NCBI GenBank assembly: GCA_016709545.1
Contig: JADJMO010000003.1
Location: 62,001-126,000, forward strand
DNA length: 64,000 bases
Source of the DNA: Myxococcales bacterium
Lineage (GTDB): Bacteria; Myxococcota_A; Polyangia; Polyangiales; JADJMO01
Reading direction: 5' to 3'
Shown: in pieces, positions 34,692 through 42,992 of the stretch
Layout of the letters: each line of letters opens with the position of its first letter
How positions within the stretch are numbered: position 1 is the stretch's first letter
Notes under the pieces: generated by a model
What the model was told of the DNA's origin: nothing
Seen by the model: only the letters and a program-made list of their open reading frames with translations
Databases searched by the model: none
Program-made: the position numbers and the translations under genes

Positions 34692-35453
34692 TCAGGCCCA
34701 TTCGTCCGCGTAGAGCGGCACGCAGCCCGAGCACGCGGTATCGACGACCGCCAGCAGGCTCAGACTCACGTGACTGTTCACGTTGGACTCGTCGCGTGCC
34801 CGCTCGGCCACCGACACCAGCTGGAGGCATCGTCGACGTCGCTCCTCGAACGGGAGCCGTCGGGTGGCGTCACCGAGCCTGCGGAGCAGCGCCAGGCGTC
34901 GATCCACGAGCCCCGACGGCTCGTCCGCCTCGTCCTCCCGGAACAGGGTCTCGATGGAAACTGGCGCACGTCCGTCGAGCTCGAACGCGTGGGTGGCGTC
35001 GACGGCTTCGTCCGGCCGCAGCGTGCTGCACGCGGCCCGGATGCGATTGACCTTGTACTTCAGGAACCTCTCCAGCCGCGCGTGGGTCTTCCTCACCTCC
35101 AGCGGCAACGGGTCGCTGATCTGGTGTGAGGCCACGCACTGGTCGTAGCGGGCCCCGAACGCGAGGGTCAGGTAACGATGGACCTCGTCCTGCCGCGAGA
35201 GGCGCTCGAGGCGCTCCATGGCGATGGCATGCAGATCCTCGGCGGTGGTCCGATCGTCGGCGCGGGCGAGCGCCGCGGCGAAGATCAGGTCGCAGTAGCG
35301 ACGAGTCGCCTGGGTCGCCTGGAGGGACTCGGAGCGGGCGGGGCGGCGCGTCTCGAGCTTCGAGAGGAAGACCTCGTGCATGTCACGCAGCAGGGCGGCG
35401 GCGAGGACGCGAGCCTCCGTCACAGGCGGTGACACGGGCTGGGGCCGGCTCAT
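34692..35453 (-). CDS. hypothetical helical protein, 253 aa
   Basis: All-helical composition with many Arg and Leu. Residues 1-120 hold RYCDLIFAAAL and RYLTLAFGARYDQ. The end has a Cys pair (CSGC) near the terminus. No family recognised. It converges on the STAND operon with a 1-bp gap and is divergent from the dehalogenase gene. Codon use is like its neighbours. Function unknown. Confidence 0.65.
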   Translation of the reverse strand: MSRPQPVSPPVTEARVLAAALLRDMHEVFLSKLETRRPARSESLQATQATRRYCDLIFAAALARADDRTTAEDLHAIAMERLERLSRQDEVHRYLTLAFGARYDQCVASHQISDPLPLEVRKTHARLERFLKYKVNRIRAACSTLRPDEAVDATHAFELDGRAPVSIETLFREDEADEPSGLVDRRLALLRRLGDATRRLPFEERRRRCLQLVSVAERARDESNVNSHVSLSLLAVVDTACSGCVPLYADEWA

Positions 35454-35513
35454 GCGGCCAGTCTACGACGACGTTTCTCGGTCACGGTTCGTCGCCGCGC
35501 GTCTCCAACTCCC

Positions 35514-35537
35514 CGAAGGCCCGAACCCCGGCCTTCG
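35514..35537 (+). promoter_or_regulatory. hairpin in the 5' leader of the dehalogenase operon
   Basis: An 8-bp perfect stem (35514-35521 with 35530-35537, loop of 8) ends 2 bp before the AGGAG ribosome-binding site of the gene at 35550. It could modulate translation initiation or be the tail of a terminator; the sequence alone does not decide. Confidence 0.4.
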
Positions 35538-35549
35538 TCAGGAGCGCGC

Positions 35550-36416
35550 ATGGTGAAGAAGAAGGTCCGGATCGAAGGCTACGAGATGGCGTACGTCGAC
35601 CAGGGCGAAGGCCCGGCGGTCGTGTTCCTCCACGGCAACCCCACCTCGTCGTTCCTGTGGCGCCACCCGATCGCCGCGCTCGCGCCGCGCTTCCGCTGCC
35701 TCGCGCCCGACCTCATCGGCATGGGCGACTCCGACAAGCTGCGCGAGGCCGGCGACGCGGCGTACTCGTTCGCCCGCAACCGCGCCTTCCTCGACGCGTG
35801 GTTCGACGCCGTCGTCCCCGACCGGGCCGTGGTCCTCGTCGTCCACGACTGGGGCTCTGCGCTCGGCTTCGACTGGGGCCGTCGCCACCCCGAACGCTTA
35901 CAGGGCGTCGCGTACACGGAGGCGATCCTGGGGTCGATGCCGTCGTCCGATCTTCCGCCCCCGGCGCAGGCGTTCTTCCGGGCGATCCGCTCCGCCGACG
36001 GCGAGCGGCTGGTGCTCGAGGACAACGTGTTCCTCGAGCGGATGCTGGCCCCCGGCGGCTTCCTCGCGACCCCGAGCGAAGCCGAGTGTGCGGAGTACCG
36101 GCGGCCGTTCCTCGAGCGGGGCGAGGCGCGTCGGCCCACGCTGTCGTGGCCGCGGATGCTCCCGTTCGACGGCGCGCCGGAGGAGATCTGCGCGATCGCC
36201 GACGCCTACCGCGCGTGGCTCGCGCGATCGGAGGTCCCGAAGCTCTTCGTCAACGCCGAGCCGGGCCGCCTCCTCGTCGGGGCGCTGCGCGAGGAGTGCC
36301 GGCGGTTCCCCAACCAGACCGAGGTCGTCGTGCGTGGGCTCCACTATCCGCAGGAGGACTCGCCGCGCGAGTTCGTCGTTGCGCTGAGCGACTGGCTCGG
36401 CAAGATCGCGCCATGA
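35550..36416 (+). CDS. haloalkane dehalogenase-like alpha/beta hydrolase
   Basis: A 288-aa alpha/beta-hydrolase. HGNPTSSFLWR contains the oxyanion Asn-Pro, VVHDWGS provides the nucleophile Asp100, and the catalytic His265 is in GLHYPQED. The Asp nucleophile followed by Trp and the HGNPTS motif are characteristic of haloalkane dehalogenases; some relatives are epoxide hydrolases or other hydrolases. SD is AGGAG. The stop overlaps the next start (ATGA), so it is coupled to a sigma-factor gene. Confidence 0.85.
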   Translation: MVKKKVRIEGYEMAYVDQGEGPAVVFLHGNPTSSFLWRHPIAALAPRFRCLAPDLIGMGDSDKLREAGDAAYSFARNRAFLDAWFDAVVPDRAVVLVVHDWGSALGFDWGRRHPERLQGVAYTEAILGSMPSSDLPPPAQAFFRAIRSADGERLVLEDNVFLERMLAPGGFLATPSEAECAEYRRPFLERGEARRPTLSWPRMLPFDGAPEEICAIADAYRAWLARSEVPKLFVNAEPGRLLVGALREECRRFPNQTEVVVRGLHYPQEDSPREFVVALSDWLGKIAP

Positions 36417-37243
36417 CGAACCCGGAGCTCGACGCGCACGCGCTCCGGGCCAAGGGCGGGGACCGCGCGGCGCTCGAGGCGCTCGTCCTCGGACTGCAGG
36501 ACCGGCTGTTCCGCCTCGCCCTCCGCTTCCTGCACGATCGCGAGCACGCGCGCGACGCGACGCAGGAGATCCTCGTCCTCGTCGTCACCAAGCTCGGGTC
36601 GTTCCGCGGCGACAGCGCGGTGGAGACCTGGGCCTATCGGATCGCCTCTCGCCACCTGCGGCGTGCGCGCTCGCGGCTTCGCAAGATCACGTTCGAGCGG
36701 CTGGTCGAGGAGGACCTCGGGCAGCCACCGAACGCGATCGAGTCCGCCACGCTCGCGAGCGCAGACGCGCGACTGCTCGAGGAGGAGGTGTTCCTCGGCT
36801 GCACCCAGGCGATGCTGCAGGCGCTCGATCGCAACGAGCGGATCGCCTTCGTCCTCGGCGCGCTGTGCGAGCTCGGCTCCGCGGACGCCGCGCGCGCCCT
36901 GGGCATCACCGAGGTCGCCTTTCGCAAGCGGCTGTCGCGCGCGCGTCAGATCCTCGACGCGTTCCTCTTCAAGAACTGCGGCGTGGCCGACCCGAAGAAC
37001 GCGTGTCGGTGTGCGTTCCAGGTGAACTACCGCGTGCGCTCCGGGACGCTCGACCCGAAGGCGTTGCGCCACGTGGGGCAGGGGCCGCGCACGTCGCTCG
37101 AGACGCTCCGGGCGCACGGCGAGATCGACCGCGTGCGGAGGACGCTCGCCCTCTACCAGGCGCAGCCGGAGGCCCAGGCGCCCGAGGCGCTGGCCGGGCA
37201 GATTCGCGCCGCGATCGGAGCGATGTGCGTCCTCGACGCGTGA
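36413..37243 (+). CDS. ECF-type sigma-70 factor with Cys-rich C-terminal extension
   Basis: A 276-aa sigma factor. Region 2: RLALRFLHDREHARDATQE then SFRGDSAVETWAYRIASRH. Region 4: LGITEVAFRKRLSRARQIL. It then extends about 100 residues with NCGVADPKNACRCAFQV, a Cys motif seen in some sigma factors where it may bind metal. It directs RNA polymerase to an alternative promoter. No anti-sigma gene follows. Coupling with a dehalogenase in ATGA form is unusual and suggests it controls, or is controlled with, that enzyme. Confidence 0.88.
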   Translation: MTNPELDAHALRAKGGDRAALEALVLGLQDRLFRLALRFLHDREHARDATQEILVLVVTKLGSFRGDSAVETWAYRIASRHLRRARSRLRKITFERLVEEDLGQPPNAIESATLASADARLLEEEVFLGCTQAMLQALDRNERIAFVLGALCELGSADAARALGITEVAFRKRLSRARQILDAFLFKNCGVADPKNACRCAFQVNYRVRSGTLDPKALRHVGQGPRTSLETLRAHGEIDRVRRTLALYQAQPEAQAPEALAGQIRAAIGAMCVLDA

Positions 37244-37306
37244 CGAGGCTGCGAGCCCTGCGCTGCAGACCCTCGATCGCGGATCGGCCAGGAATCATGG
37301 TGGATC

Positions 37307-37331
37307 GTGAAAATACTGGCGCCAGTACTGG
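37307..37331. repeat. overlapping palindromes TACTGGCGCCAGTA and CCAGTACTGG
   Basis: TACTGGCGCCAGTA occupies 37314-37327; CCAGTACTGG overlaps it at 37322-37331. The left flank GTGAAAAT (37307-37314) is identical to the flank of the palindrome at 23991-23998. It lies 64 bp after the sigma-factor stop, so a terminator or a short mobile palindrome are both possible. Confidence 0.8.
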
Positions 37332-37366
37332 CGAGCCGCCACATCCCATCGGCGGCGGACGCAGGC

Positions 37367-38037
37367 TCAGTCAGCTCCGACCCGCGCCCTCAGCTCGGCG
37401 TCCTTCGCGGCGATTGTGGCCTCTTCGAGCGTGCGCCACGGTTGGGAGCCAGCTCGATCGTCGCAGATCTGGATCGTGCCTCGGCCCGGCACGATCCAGG
37501 CCTCGAGCAGCACGGAGTAAAGGGTTCGTTGCTGGCATGGACCCGCGCGAAGGCGCCCTCGTCTCGCTGCCAGACCTGCACTGCGAACGGGCCGCCGTGC
37601 ATCCGAGGCCCCGCGAACAGGGGATCGAGCACCCAGAGCTCCCGCGCCCCGCTCGCGGCGTGTCGCGCGGGCACCTCGACGTAGTCCTTGCTCGGGTGGG
37701 TGGTGCTCACGACCTCGACCGAGAGCAGCGGCGATCCGTGCAGATGGGCCTGCAGCCTGGTCAGCGTGCGCCTCTCGGCGGGCGCGGGCTCGACCACGCA
37801 CACGTCGGGGTCGATGCCGACGCGGGGCCGCTGCGGGTCGAAGCAAACGGCGAGGTTGCGGTACACCTCGGCGTCCCGACCGGTCCTCGCGACCCAGCCC
37901 TGGAGCACGTGCTTCCACCGGCCACAGAGATCGTCATGGGGCGCAGACTCCGGCACGGAACCCTCCGGCAGCTCCCAGCCGTCGGGATCCAGGCGCACGC
38001 CGTAGCGAAGGGACACGCTGGGCGGAGGCAGTTCCAT
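37367..38037 (-). CDS. Uma2-family putative PD-(D/E)xK nuclease (one-base frameshift near 37525)
   Basis: About 223 aa after restoring one base in a CCC run at about 37524: the front part ends HASNEP and the rest reads LYSVLLEAWIVPGRG. The Uma2 motifs are GIDPDVCVVEP and LLSVEVVSTTHPSKDYVE with the catalytic Asp and Glu. Uma2 proteins belong to the PD-(D/E)xK superfamily; they occur in many copies in cyanobacteria and myxobacteria and their target is unknown. The ATG at 38037 begins the conserved N-terminus. Confidence 0.78.
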
Positions 38038-38306
38038 CGAGACGAGGGTAGCATCGGCGGTGGCTGCAGCGGCCTGGCGTGCCAGGGGAGCGACGGCGGA
38101 ATCCGCGACGATTCTCGCTCCCTGCCGGTGGTGCAACTGCTTCTGCCAGCGCCGCTGCGACTCAGGTGGGATGGAGGTTCCGTCCCCGAGTCGGTTCGGC
38201 ACGCGTCTGCCGGATTTCCCGCAGGTGTCTCCCGATGCCGCGCTTGGTCGGGCTCTGACCGACGCACCTGGCTCATCAGGCCGGCGTGCTATCTTGACCG
38301 AGGGAA

Positions 38307-38660
38307 ATGGAACCGCAAGCCACGGCGCTGGGCAGACTGAGTGAGAGCGACGCGCTGCGCGTGCGCCCGCTGCTGACGCGGATCAGGGCTGCGTGGAACC
38401 CGCGACAGATCTGGCTCTTCGGGAGTCGCGCGCGAGGAGAAGCGCGCGCGGACAGTGACTGGGACGTCCTCGTCGTCGTCCCTGACGACCTGGACGAGGG
38501 GGCGTTCGATCCGGTGGTGGGCTGGCGCCTCCAGCGCGACCTGCCGATTCGGGCCGATGTCTTTCCATGCCGGTCGACGGAGTTCGAAGAGGACCGCGAT
38601 ACGCCGAACACGCTCGCGTACGAGGCCTGGCATCGAGGGGTCCTGCTGGATGAGCGCTGA
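38307..38660 (+). CDS. MNT nucleotidyltransferase (antitoxin of HEPN/MNT module)
   Basis: A 117-aa minimal nucleotidyltransferase. The motif GSRARGEARADSDWDVLV gives GS-x(9-11)-DxD, the catalytic metal-binding pattern. In HEPN/MNT pairs this protein inhibits the HEPN ribonuclease, often by adding AMP groups to a tyrosine. Its stop overlaps the HEPN start by 11 bp, so the two are cotranslated. The region upstream (38038-38306) holds nothing I can assign. Confidence 0.88.
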   Translation: MEPQATALGRLSESDALRVRPLLTRIRAAWNPRQIWLFGSRARGEARADSDWDVLVVVPDDLDEGAFDPVVGWRLQRDLPIRADVFPCRSTEFEEDRDTPNTLAYEAWHRGVLLDER

Positions 38661-39087
38661 GCTGCTCGTCGCCAACCTGCTGCGGGTGGCGCGGGAGGAT
38701 CTCGAGGGCGCAAAGCTGCTCGCGGACCAGAGCAATCGCAATGCTGTGTACCTTTGTGAACAGGCAGCCGAGAAGATCATCCGCGCGATTCTCACCTCCG
38801 AAGGCCTGCATGGCGGCATTCGCCATCAATTGAACGAGATGGTTGACGCCATTCCGGACGCAAACCCGCTGAAGGCGCCGCTTCGTGAGATCGAGTTCCT
38901 CACGGCGTACGCCACCTCCTATCGCTATCCGACTTCCAGCGGGCGTGTCTTGAAGGCACCGAGCGCGGTCCAGCTCGGGGTGGCCTTCGCCAAGGTCGCA
39001 GCGGTTCTGGCCCAGGCTGCCACAGGGCTCGGGGTCGACCTCGACACTCGGGATGCTCCAGCAACCCGATGTAGACCCTTCCGTTAG
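38650..39087 (+). CDS. HEPN-domain protein (toxin of HEPN/MNT module)
   Basis: A 145-aa all-helical protein: ANLLRVAREDLEGAKLLA, EQAAEKIIRAIL, then IRHQLNEM and the RYP motif (TSYRYPTSS) typical of MNT-linked HEPN proteins. HEPN toxins are RNases with an Rx4-6H centre; here RHQL is present but the classical spacing is not evident by eye. The ATG at 38650 lies inside the MNT gene. A DNA stretch downstream to 39684 is nearly empty. Confidence 0.85.
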   Translation: MSAELLVANLLRVAREDLEGAKLLADQSNRNAVYLCEQAAEKIIRAILTSEGLHGGIRHQLNEMVDAIPDANPLKAPLREIEFLTAYATSYRYPTSSGRVLKAPSAVQLGVAFAKVAAVLAQAATGLGVDLDTRDAPATRCRPFR

Positions 39088-39140
39088 AGGCGCTCGCCCA
39101 CCGGCGCACGCACCCTCGACATCGTCCCGCGCCACCCGCG

Positions 39141-39340
39141 CTACCCGCCGTCGAGGAGCAGTTCGCTCCGACCGCCCAGGCCGTGAGGTGCTTCGCGATC
39201 GTCGTTCGGATCGGCTTGCGCGACGCCAGATCTCCGGTCCAGTCGTCGTGGTCGGTGGACGAGACCCGGGCTCGCCTCCACCGCGCGCCGCCGCCGTCGT
39301 CGAGCGCACAATGACCGAAGACGGCGACGCTGAAGCTCAT
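39141..39340 (-). pseudogene. possible short ORF or gene remnant
   Basis: ATG at 39340 opens MSFSVAVFGHCALDDGGG, which has protein-like character, then SRKPIRTTIAKHL. Beyond about 39180 the literal frame degenerates; a one-base shift gives a stop at 39141. TAGAAT, a good -10 hexamer, lies only 8 bases upstream of the ATG, so any transcript would be nearly leaderless. Treat as tentative. Confidence 0.3.
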
Positions 39341-39445
39341 GGACGGATTCTAGTCGCGCCACCGAGGCCATCGTCGCGATGAACGAGGTTGCGGTCGGGC
39401 GCTGGCGCTGGGTTCGATCAGGATGTGTCCTCGGCCGCTCGAGGG

Positions 39446-39492
39446 GTCCAGCGCACGTCGTAGAAGCTCGCCGCCGTGTCTTTCGGCGTGCA
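39446..39492 (-). repeat. hairpin repeat, copy A (degenerate)
   Basis: Shares GTAGAAGCTCGCCGC and TGTC(G/T)TTCG with copies at 41411-41460 and 42998-43050. On the minus strand it reads KDTAASFYDVRWTP, close to the peptidase's NDTAASFHDVIWTP. The stem is imperfect here. It may be a relic of a coding end or an independent insertion. Confidence 0.65.
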
Positions 39493-39684
39493 GTCTGCGC
39501 TTTTGCGCTGAAACGGCAATTCTTTCGCGCCATTCCTCGCGTCGCGGCTCTCAACGGCCAGGCCCGTAGTCCGTTCTGAGCCGTAGGGGCCAGAGACTTC
39601 GTCCGCGAGCGCGGAGGTCGGGCTCTGTCCACGACGCGCCGCGCGCGCGCCCACCACGTCCCCCTCAGCCGAGTGGAGCGACCC

Positions 39685-41406
39685 ATGAAGTGGTTCAACG
39701 ATCTCCAGACGATGAAGAAGATCCTGCTGGCCGTGGCGATGCTGGTGGCCGCCATGGTCGGCGTCGGCCTGGTCGGCAACCACGGCGCAGGCGTCATCAG
39801 TCAGCGTCTGAACGTGCTCTACGAGCGGGACTTCGCGGGGACCGTCCAGGCGATGCGCACCGAGGCCGCCATGCTCGCGATGCGCGTGACCGTCCGAAAC
39901 CTCGTCCTCTCTGCCGACGTCGCCGAGCAGGAGCGGCTGCTCCGTCAGCTCGACCAGCAAGACGCGGCGTTCCTGGCCTCGATCGAGGCGACCGAGAAGG
40001 TGCTGGTCTCCGAGGAGCTCAAGGCCAAGATGGCCGAGGTCAAGAAGGACCGGCTCCTCTGGAGCGCGGTCCAGCGCGAGGCCGCTCGCCTGGCCATGGC
40101 CAAGGACCACGCGGCTGCGCTGACGACCCTGCGCTCCGGCGGGCCCATCGGCGACCGCATCCGCGACGCGATGCTACGGGTCCTCACCTCCAAGGACGCC
40201 CTCGCGAAGCAGGCGGTCGCCGAGACCGACCTGATCTACGCGCGCAGCCGCAACATCCTGATCGCGGTCATCGCCGTCGCGGCGCTGTTCGGCATCTTGA
40301 TCGGCGTCGTCACCGGTCGAGCCGTGGCGAGGCCGCTGGCCGAGACCGTCCGGGTCCTCGATCGCGTCGCGAAGGGGGACTACTCGATCCAGCTCCACAT
40401 CGACTCGAAGGACGAACTCGGCGACACCGCGAGGGCCCTCAACGCGACGATCACCGCGGTCAGCGCCGCCATCCGTGAGGTGCGCAACGTGGCCGAGGAG
40501 GTCGCCACCGCTTCGCAGCAGCTGTCGGGCGCCGCCGAGGAGATTTCGAGCGGGGCGCAGGAGCAGGCCTCCGGCCTCGAGGAGACCGCGGCCAGCCTCG
40601 AGGAGGTCGCCGCGACCGTGCGGCAGAACGCCGACAACGCGCAGCAGGCCGCGCAGCTCGCCGCCACCTCGCGCGACGTGGCCGAGAAGGGCGGGGCCGT
40701 CGTCGGCGCCGCCGTCAGCGCGATGAACGAGATCTCCCAGTCGTCGAAGCGCATCGCCGACATCATCACCACCATCGACGAGATCGCCTTCCAGACCAAC
40801 ATCCTCGCGCTCAACGCGGCGGTGGAGGCCGCTCGCGCGGGCGAGCAGGGGCGCGGGTTCGCGGTCGTCGCCGCCGAGGTGCGCGACCTCGCGCAGCGCA
40901 GCGCCGCCGCCGCCAAGGAGATCAAGGGCCTGATCGGCGACTCCGCGGACAAGGTGGAGGCCGGCTCGAGGCACGTCCTCTCGAGCGGCGAGACCCTGCG
41001 GGAGATCGTGACCTCCGTGAAGCGCGTGACCGACATGATCAGCGAGATCGCGGCGGCCTCGCGCGAGCAGACGACCGGCATCGAGCAGGTGAACAAGGCG
41101 GTCACGCAGATGGACCAGGTGACCCAGTCCAACGCCGCGCAGACGGAGGAGCTCTCCTCCACCGCGCAAGGTCTCGCGGGGCAGTCCGAGCAGCTGCAGC
41201 GCCTCGTCGCGCAGTTCCGCCTCGACCAGGGCGAGGACACCTCCGTCGCTCCTCGCGCTCCGAAGGTCGTGGTCCGCACCCGCGCGGCCCCCGTCCCGGA
41301 GGGGCGTCGCGCCCTGACCGCGCTCGCGCCGGCGTCGCGCCCCGCGCGCCTGCACGACGCGAACGGTCACTCCAAGAAGGCCCCGGCCCACTTCGAGGAG
41401 TTCTGA
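39685..41406 (+). CDS. methyl-accepting chemotaxis protein
   Basis: A 573-aa chemoreceptor. TM1 is near residues 12-32, a four-helix-bundle-like periplasmic domain follows, TM2 is near 190-212, then a HAMP domain (ARPLAETVRVLDRVAKGDY), and the signalling hairpin with IDEIAFQTNILALNAAVEAA. The last five residues HFEEF resemble the CheR/CheB tethering pentapeptide. SD GGAG precedes the ATG. It is an orphan receptor without cheA or cheW nearby; the ligand is unknown. Confidence 0.93.
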   Translation: MKWFNDLQTMKKILLAVAMLVAAMVGVGLVGNHGAGVISQRLNVLYERDFAGTVQAMRTEAAMLAMRVTVRNLVLSADVAEQERLLRQLDQQDAAFLASIEATEKVLVSEELKAKMAEVKKDRLLWSAVQREAARLAMAKDHAAALTTLRSGGPIGDRIRDAMLRVLTSKDALAKQAVAETDLIYARSRNILIAVIAVAALFGILIGVVTGRAVARPLAETVRVLDRVAKGDYSIQLHIDSKDELGDTARALNATITAVSAAIREVRNVAEEVATASQQLSGAAEEISSGAQEQASGLEETAASLEEVAATVRQNADNAQQAAQLAATSRDVAEKGGAVVGAAVSAMNEISQSSKRIADIITTIDEIAFQTNILALNAAVEAARAGEQGRGFAVVAAEVRDLAQRSAAAAKEIKGLIGDSADKVEAGSRHVLSSGETLREIVTSVKRVTDMISEIAAASREQTTGIEQVNKAVTQMDQVTQSNAAQTEELSSTAQGLAGQSEQLQRLVAQFRLDQGEDTSVAPRAPKVVVRTRAAPVPEGRRALTALAPASRPARLHDANGHSKKAPAHFEEF

Positions 41407-41410
41407 GACC

Positions 41411-41460
41411 GGAGTGCACCGGTAGAAGCTCGCCGCGGCGTCGTTCGCGGCGAGCCTTCG
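41411..41460. repeat. hairpin repeat, copy B, also terminator candidate
   Basis: Perfect 10-bp stem 41428-41437 / 41446-41455 around the loop GCGTCGTT, starting 22 bp after the chemoreceptor stop. On the minus strand it reads NDAAASFYRCTP, so it retains the frame seen in copies A and C. It likely ends the chemoreceptor transcript. Confidence 0.8.
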
Positions 41461-41500
41461 CGTGACCTACGACGGTCCCGCTCGTGGCACACTGGGCGAG

Positions 41501-42505
41501 GTGCGTGCCGTTTGCCTTCGACCGGGTGTCCTCTGCCTCCTCTGGCCTTGCGCGCTCGCGTGCCGGACGGCGCCCCGGATCGAGCACGACGAGCCCGCCG
41601 CCGCGGCGAGCTCTCTGGTGAAGCCCTCGAGCGCGCGCCGCTACGCGACCTCGGCGACCGGAGAGCCGCTGACCATCGAAGGGCCCGAGGTCTTCGTCGA
41701 CCTGACCGGCATCCGGATCGGAGGGGGGCCACTGCTGGTGCCGCTGGTCGGCGATGGCGCCGACGGGTTCCCCGCCGAACACAAGGCGCGCGGCACCCAG
41801 GTGGACCTCGAGCTCCGCGCGCTGCGGGCAGCGCTCTCGCAGAAGTCCCCAGGGAAAGTCCTGACCCTGCACGTCGATCCGCGCGTGACGTATCGGATGT
41901 TGGTCGAGCTGCTCTTCACGGTCGGCCAGAGCGGGTTCTCGAGCATCCACTTCGTCGTGGTCGAGGGCGGGAGCGAGGCGCGCCGCAGCCTCTCGCTCGA
42001 GCTACCGAACCCGGCCTCCGGAGCGGGCAAGCCGCTCCCCGCCGCCAGCGCCAAGAAGTGGCTGGACGAGCTGGATGGACTCTCGATGAAGGCGCTCGGG
42101 GCAGGCGCTGGCACCACGGCCCCGAAAGGACCGATGCCGACGCCGAGCGCCCCGCCCGTCGCGCCGTTCGTCTGCGGCTCCTCGCCGCTCTCGCTGTCGG
42201 TGGTCGTGGCCACGCAGGGCTTCTACGTGAAGGCGCTCTCGGCCTCGATCGGACCGGGCTGCGCGAGCTTCGGGGCCGGGCCGACGGTGCCGCTCCTCGG
42301 GGATCGCCACGACTTCTCTGCGCTCCGCGTGTGTGTGGTGAAGCTCCACGACTGCCACCCCTCGTACGCGAGCGATGGGGTCGTGAGGGTGGGCATGAAC
42401 CGCAGCAGCGATTTTCAGAGGCTGGTGTCGACCTGGGACGCGGTCCGACGGCGGGAGGACGGCAAGCCGCTCATGCCGGACCTCCAGCTGACGGTCCCTG
42501 ACTGA
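41501..42505 (+). CDS. lipoprotein with ExbD/TolR-like domain
   Basis: A 334-aa protein from GTG 41501: a signal peptide with ALAC lipobox, then a Ser/Pro linker. Residues about 100-165 read VLTLHVDPRVTYRMLVEL and IHFVVVEG, the pattern of the ExbD/TolR periplasmic domain, but without the N-terminal membrane helix. The end region is Cys-rich and beta-like. It may take part in TonB/Tol-like envelope complexes, but no exbB partner is nearby. GTG 41462 is a less likely start. Confidence 0.68.
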   Translation: MRAVCLRPGVLCLLWPCALACRTAPRIEHDEPAAAASSLVKPSSARRYATSATGEPLTIEGPEVFVDLTGIRIGGGPLLVPLVGDGADGFPAEHKARGTQVDLELRALRAALSQKSPGKVLTLHVDPRVTYRMLVELLFTVGQSGFSSIHFVVVEGGSEARRSLSLELPNPASGAGKPLPAASAKKWLDELDGLSMKALGAGAGTTAPKGPMPTPSAPPVAPFVCGSSPLSLSVVVATQGFYVKALSASIGPGCASFGAGPTVPLLGDRHDFSALRVCVVKLHDCHPSYASDGVVRVGMNRSSDFQRLVSTWDAVRRREDGKPLMPDLQLTVPD

Positions 42506-42525
42506 CTCCCCGTCGGACGTTGGCG

Positions 42526-42975
42526 TCAGCCTCCGTCGGGCGGGGCCGGCCACGTGAAGATCCTCACGTCCGCCTCCTCGCCACCGTTCGCGCGGTAGAA
42601 GTCGAGCGCGTGCGCGTCCTCGACGTCGGCCGGGACGAACACCACCTCGATCCCCGCAGCCGCGGCGCCCTCCCGGAGCGTCCTCAGCAGGGCCGTGCCG
42701 ACCCCGCGGCGCTGCCGGTCCTCGCGGACGGCGAGGTCGTAGAGGAACACCTCGAAGCACTCCGCGCGGGTCATCGGCAGGACGTGCGCCGTCAGACCGC
42801 CGACCACCTCGTCGCCCTCCAGCGCCGCGAGCGCCCAGAAGTCCTCGCGACCGAGGAGGCGATCGAGGTACGCGTCGCCGAGGGGCTGGTTCTCGACCTC
42901 GAACACCTGCGCGAACAGGTCGAACATGCGTCGCGCGGGGTCGCGGTCGGCGGCGGTCAGGCGCTGGATTTCCAT
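42526..42975 (-). CDS. GNAT acetyltransferase resembling AAC(3)-I
   Basis: A 149-aa GNAT. LGDAYLDRLLGREDFWALAALE, then GGLTAHVLPMTR, YDLAVREDRQRRGVGTALL (acetyl-CoA loop) and VVFVPADVEDAHALDFY are all close to the aminoglycoside 3-N-acetyltransferase I family. That subgroup acetylates gentamicin-type drugs. Whether this copy confers resistance is unknown; it is a chromosomal relative. It lies 17 bp behind the gluzincin lipoprotein on the same strand, so it may be cotranscribed. Confidence 0.82.
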   Translation of the reverse strand: MEIQRLTAADRDPARRMFDLFAQVFEVENQPLGDAYLDRLLGREDFWALAALEGDEVVGGLTAHVLPMTRAECFEVFLYDLAVREDRQRRGVGTALLRTLREGAAAAGIEVVFVPADVEDAHALDFYRANGGEEADVRIFTWPAPPDGG

Positions 42976-42992
42976 CGGGATGTGCCCTCGGC

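Larger units (their letters stand above)
39088..39684. other. 597-bp gap with little coding content
   Basis: Between HEPN and the chemoreceptor. It holds a possible short minus-strand ORF at 39141-39340 and copy A of a hairpin repeat at 39446-39492, whose minus-strand reading resembles the C-terminus of the metallopeptidase at 43 kb. Otherwise no gene or structured RNA is evident. Confidence 0.7.

Noticed and set aside
26807..39087. A complete defence island
   Set aside because: HEPN/MNT, STAND and XPB/Bax1 are suggestive, but rnpB and ordinary metabolic genes are interspersed, there are no integrase, transposase or attachment sites, and base composition does not change.
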